A stretch of DNA of 64,000 bases, taken from assembly GCA_934591815.1 (NCBI GenBank), contig CAKTPV010000002.1:124001-188000 (forward strand), written 5' to 3'. The DNA comes from an uncultured Oscillospiraceae bacterium (GTDB lineage Bacteria > Bacillota > Clostridia > Oscillospirales > Oscillospiraceae). The stretch's first letter is position 1. Every line of letters begins with the position of its first letter. The translations under genes were made by a program, and so were the position numbers. The notes beneath the pieces were generated by a model. That model made no database searches and had not been told where the DNA came from. It worked only from the letters and a program-made list of their open reading frames with translations. Shown here piece by piece: positions 63,571-64,000 of the stretch.

Positions 63571-64000
63571 TCACCGCAAGACCGCTTCTTGCAGTGCCCG
63601 CAGATCCTCCCCGTCGGGGTGGGACATGGCGCGGTCGAAATTCTCGATCAGCGCGTCCAGATTCGCCGGATGCTCCGGCTGTCCCTTCATCTTCACATAC
63701 CGCTCCCGCACAGTCTGAGGCATCCTGCCCTGACACATATATGTTCCGATCACGGTATTGCTGGGGTCGATGGCGCGCTTGACGTTGTCGAGGATCTTCT
63801 GAAAATACGCCTCACTGCCGCCGAAGCCCGCCGTGCCGAACAAGAATATCCGCCTGTTCCGCAGCGCTTCCAGCAGGCGCACCGTGGCCTCGTCCGCATT
63901 GCCCTTGTCTGTCCAGAAGCCGATATACAGCGTGTCGGCGTCGAGTGCCGCCGCGCTGCTCTCCCCGAAATATACGCACACCTCTTGCGGCAGCGCCGCA
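63571..64000 (-). CDS. Flavodoxin-like protein (5' end outside window)
   Basis: The frame is open at the right edge and encodes the last ~142 residues of a flavodoxin-fold protein: LPQEVCVYFGE, DADTLYIGFWTDKGNAD, RRIFLFGTAGFGG and GTYMCQGRMPQTV fit the central sheet and flavin loops. It resembles flavodoxin-family proteins of gut Clostridia, including those named BilS, but the N-terminal phosphate-binding loop is missing from the window, so the subfamily cannot be fixed. Confidence 0.75.
   Translation of the reverse strand, partial: AALPQEVCVYFGESSAAALDADTLYIGFWTDKGNADEATVRLLEALRNRRIFLFGTAGFGGSEAYFQKILDNVKRAIDPSNTVIGTYMCQGRMPQTVRERYVKMKGQPEHPANLDALIENFDRAMSHPDGEDLRALQEAVLR

Noticed and set aside
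60842..63736. A 964-codon minus-strand frame opposite the repeat protein
   Set aside because: It is repetitive only because the real gene on the other strand is repetitive; it crosses the bidirectional terminator at 63489-63530.

Overview
The window looks like the chromosome of a GC-rich, low-oxygen, spore-forming member of the Firmicutes, most likely an Oscillospiraceae-type gut bacterium (Oscillibacter/Dysosmobacter/Intestinimonas-like). The pointers are spoIIP, a Bcd/EtfBA butyrate module, 4-hydroxybutyryl-CoA dehydratase, Fhs/FchA/FolD one-carbon enzymes, an anaerobic cobalamin (Cbi) operon, AGGAGG-type ribosome binding sites and many GC-rich intrinsic terminators. The genus is inferred from gene content only.

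Layout, left to right. 1-4.9 kb: the end of a cobalamin operon (CbiJ-CbiE-CbiT fusion, CbiB, CobD, CobQ). 5.0-7.8 kb (minus): an M20 amidohydrolase and a transporter behind a leader with an aromatic-rich small reading frame and a terminator. 7.9-9.0 kb (plus): a cysteine-rich leader peptide, a terminator and cysE, a textbook-looking cysteine attenuator. 9.2-12.9 kb: deoxycytidylate deaminase, a cysteine desulfidase-like protein and CstA. 13-17.6 kb (minus): a small membrane protein, rpsF-ssb-rpsR, and a tightly overlapped dus-sigma-antisigma-queT operon. 17.7-22.5 kb: tRNA-Asp and tRNA-Thr followed by an integrase/excisionase/second recombinase module and about 1.4 kb of gene-poor but heavily structured sequence.

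22.7-47.6 kb is the most striking region. A LacI-type regulator, two related amidohydrolases, a ribose/inositol-type ABC transporter, an aldo-keto reductase, a TIM-barrel isomerase and a zinc dehydrogenase run leftwards. From a shared divergent promoter region, an IolN-like hydrolase, an IolO-like epimerase, a UxaE-like epimerase, a split transketolase and a complete 4-hydroxybutyrate-to-butyrate module (dehydrogenase, crotonase, CoA-transferase, AbfD, thioesterase, Bcd, EtfB, EtfA) run rightwards with no convincing internal terminator. The two divergent promoters each carry a LacI-type palindrome exactly 13 nt after the -10 box. I read this as one regulon that takes up a cyclitol such as inositol, opens the ring by the Thermotoga-type IolM/N/O route and makes butyrate.

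47.7-64 kb: pncB, cardiolipin synthase, thiamine pyrophosphokinase and a DUF4430-like lipoprotein; a folT-folC operon under a recognisable tetrahydrofolate riboswitch; divergent fhs-fchA-folD, where FolD has lost two residues needed for cyclohydrolase activity while FchA sits beside it; a PF06541-type membrane protein and a Cys-rich small protein; spoIIP; a large secreted leucine-rich-repeat plus fibronectin-III-like protein with nearly identical 291-bp repeats; and the C-terminal part of a flavodoxin-like gene cut by the window edge.
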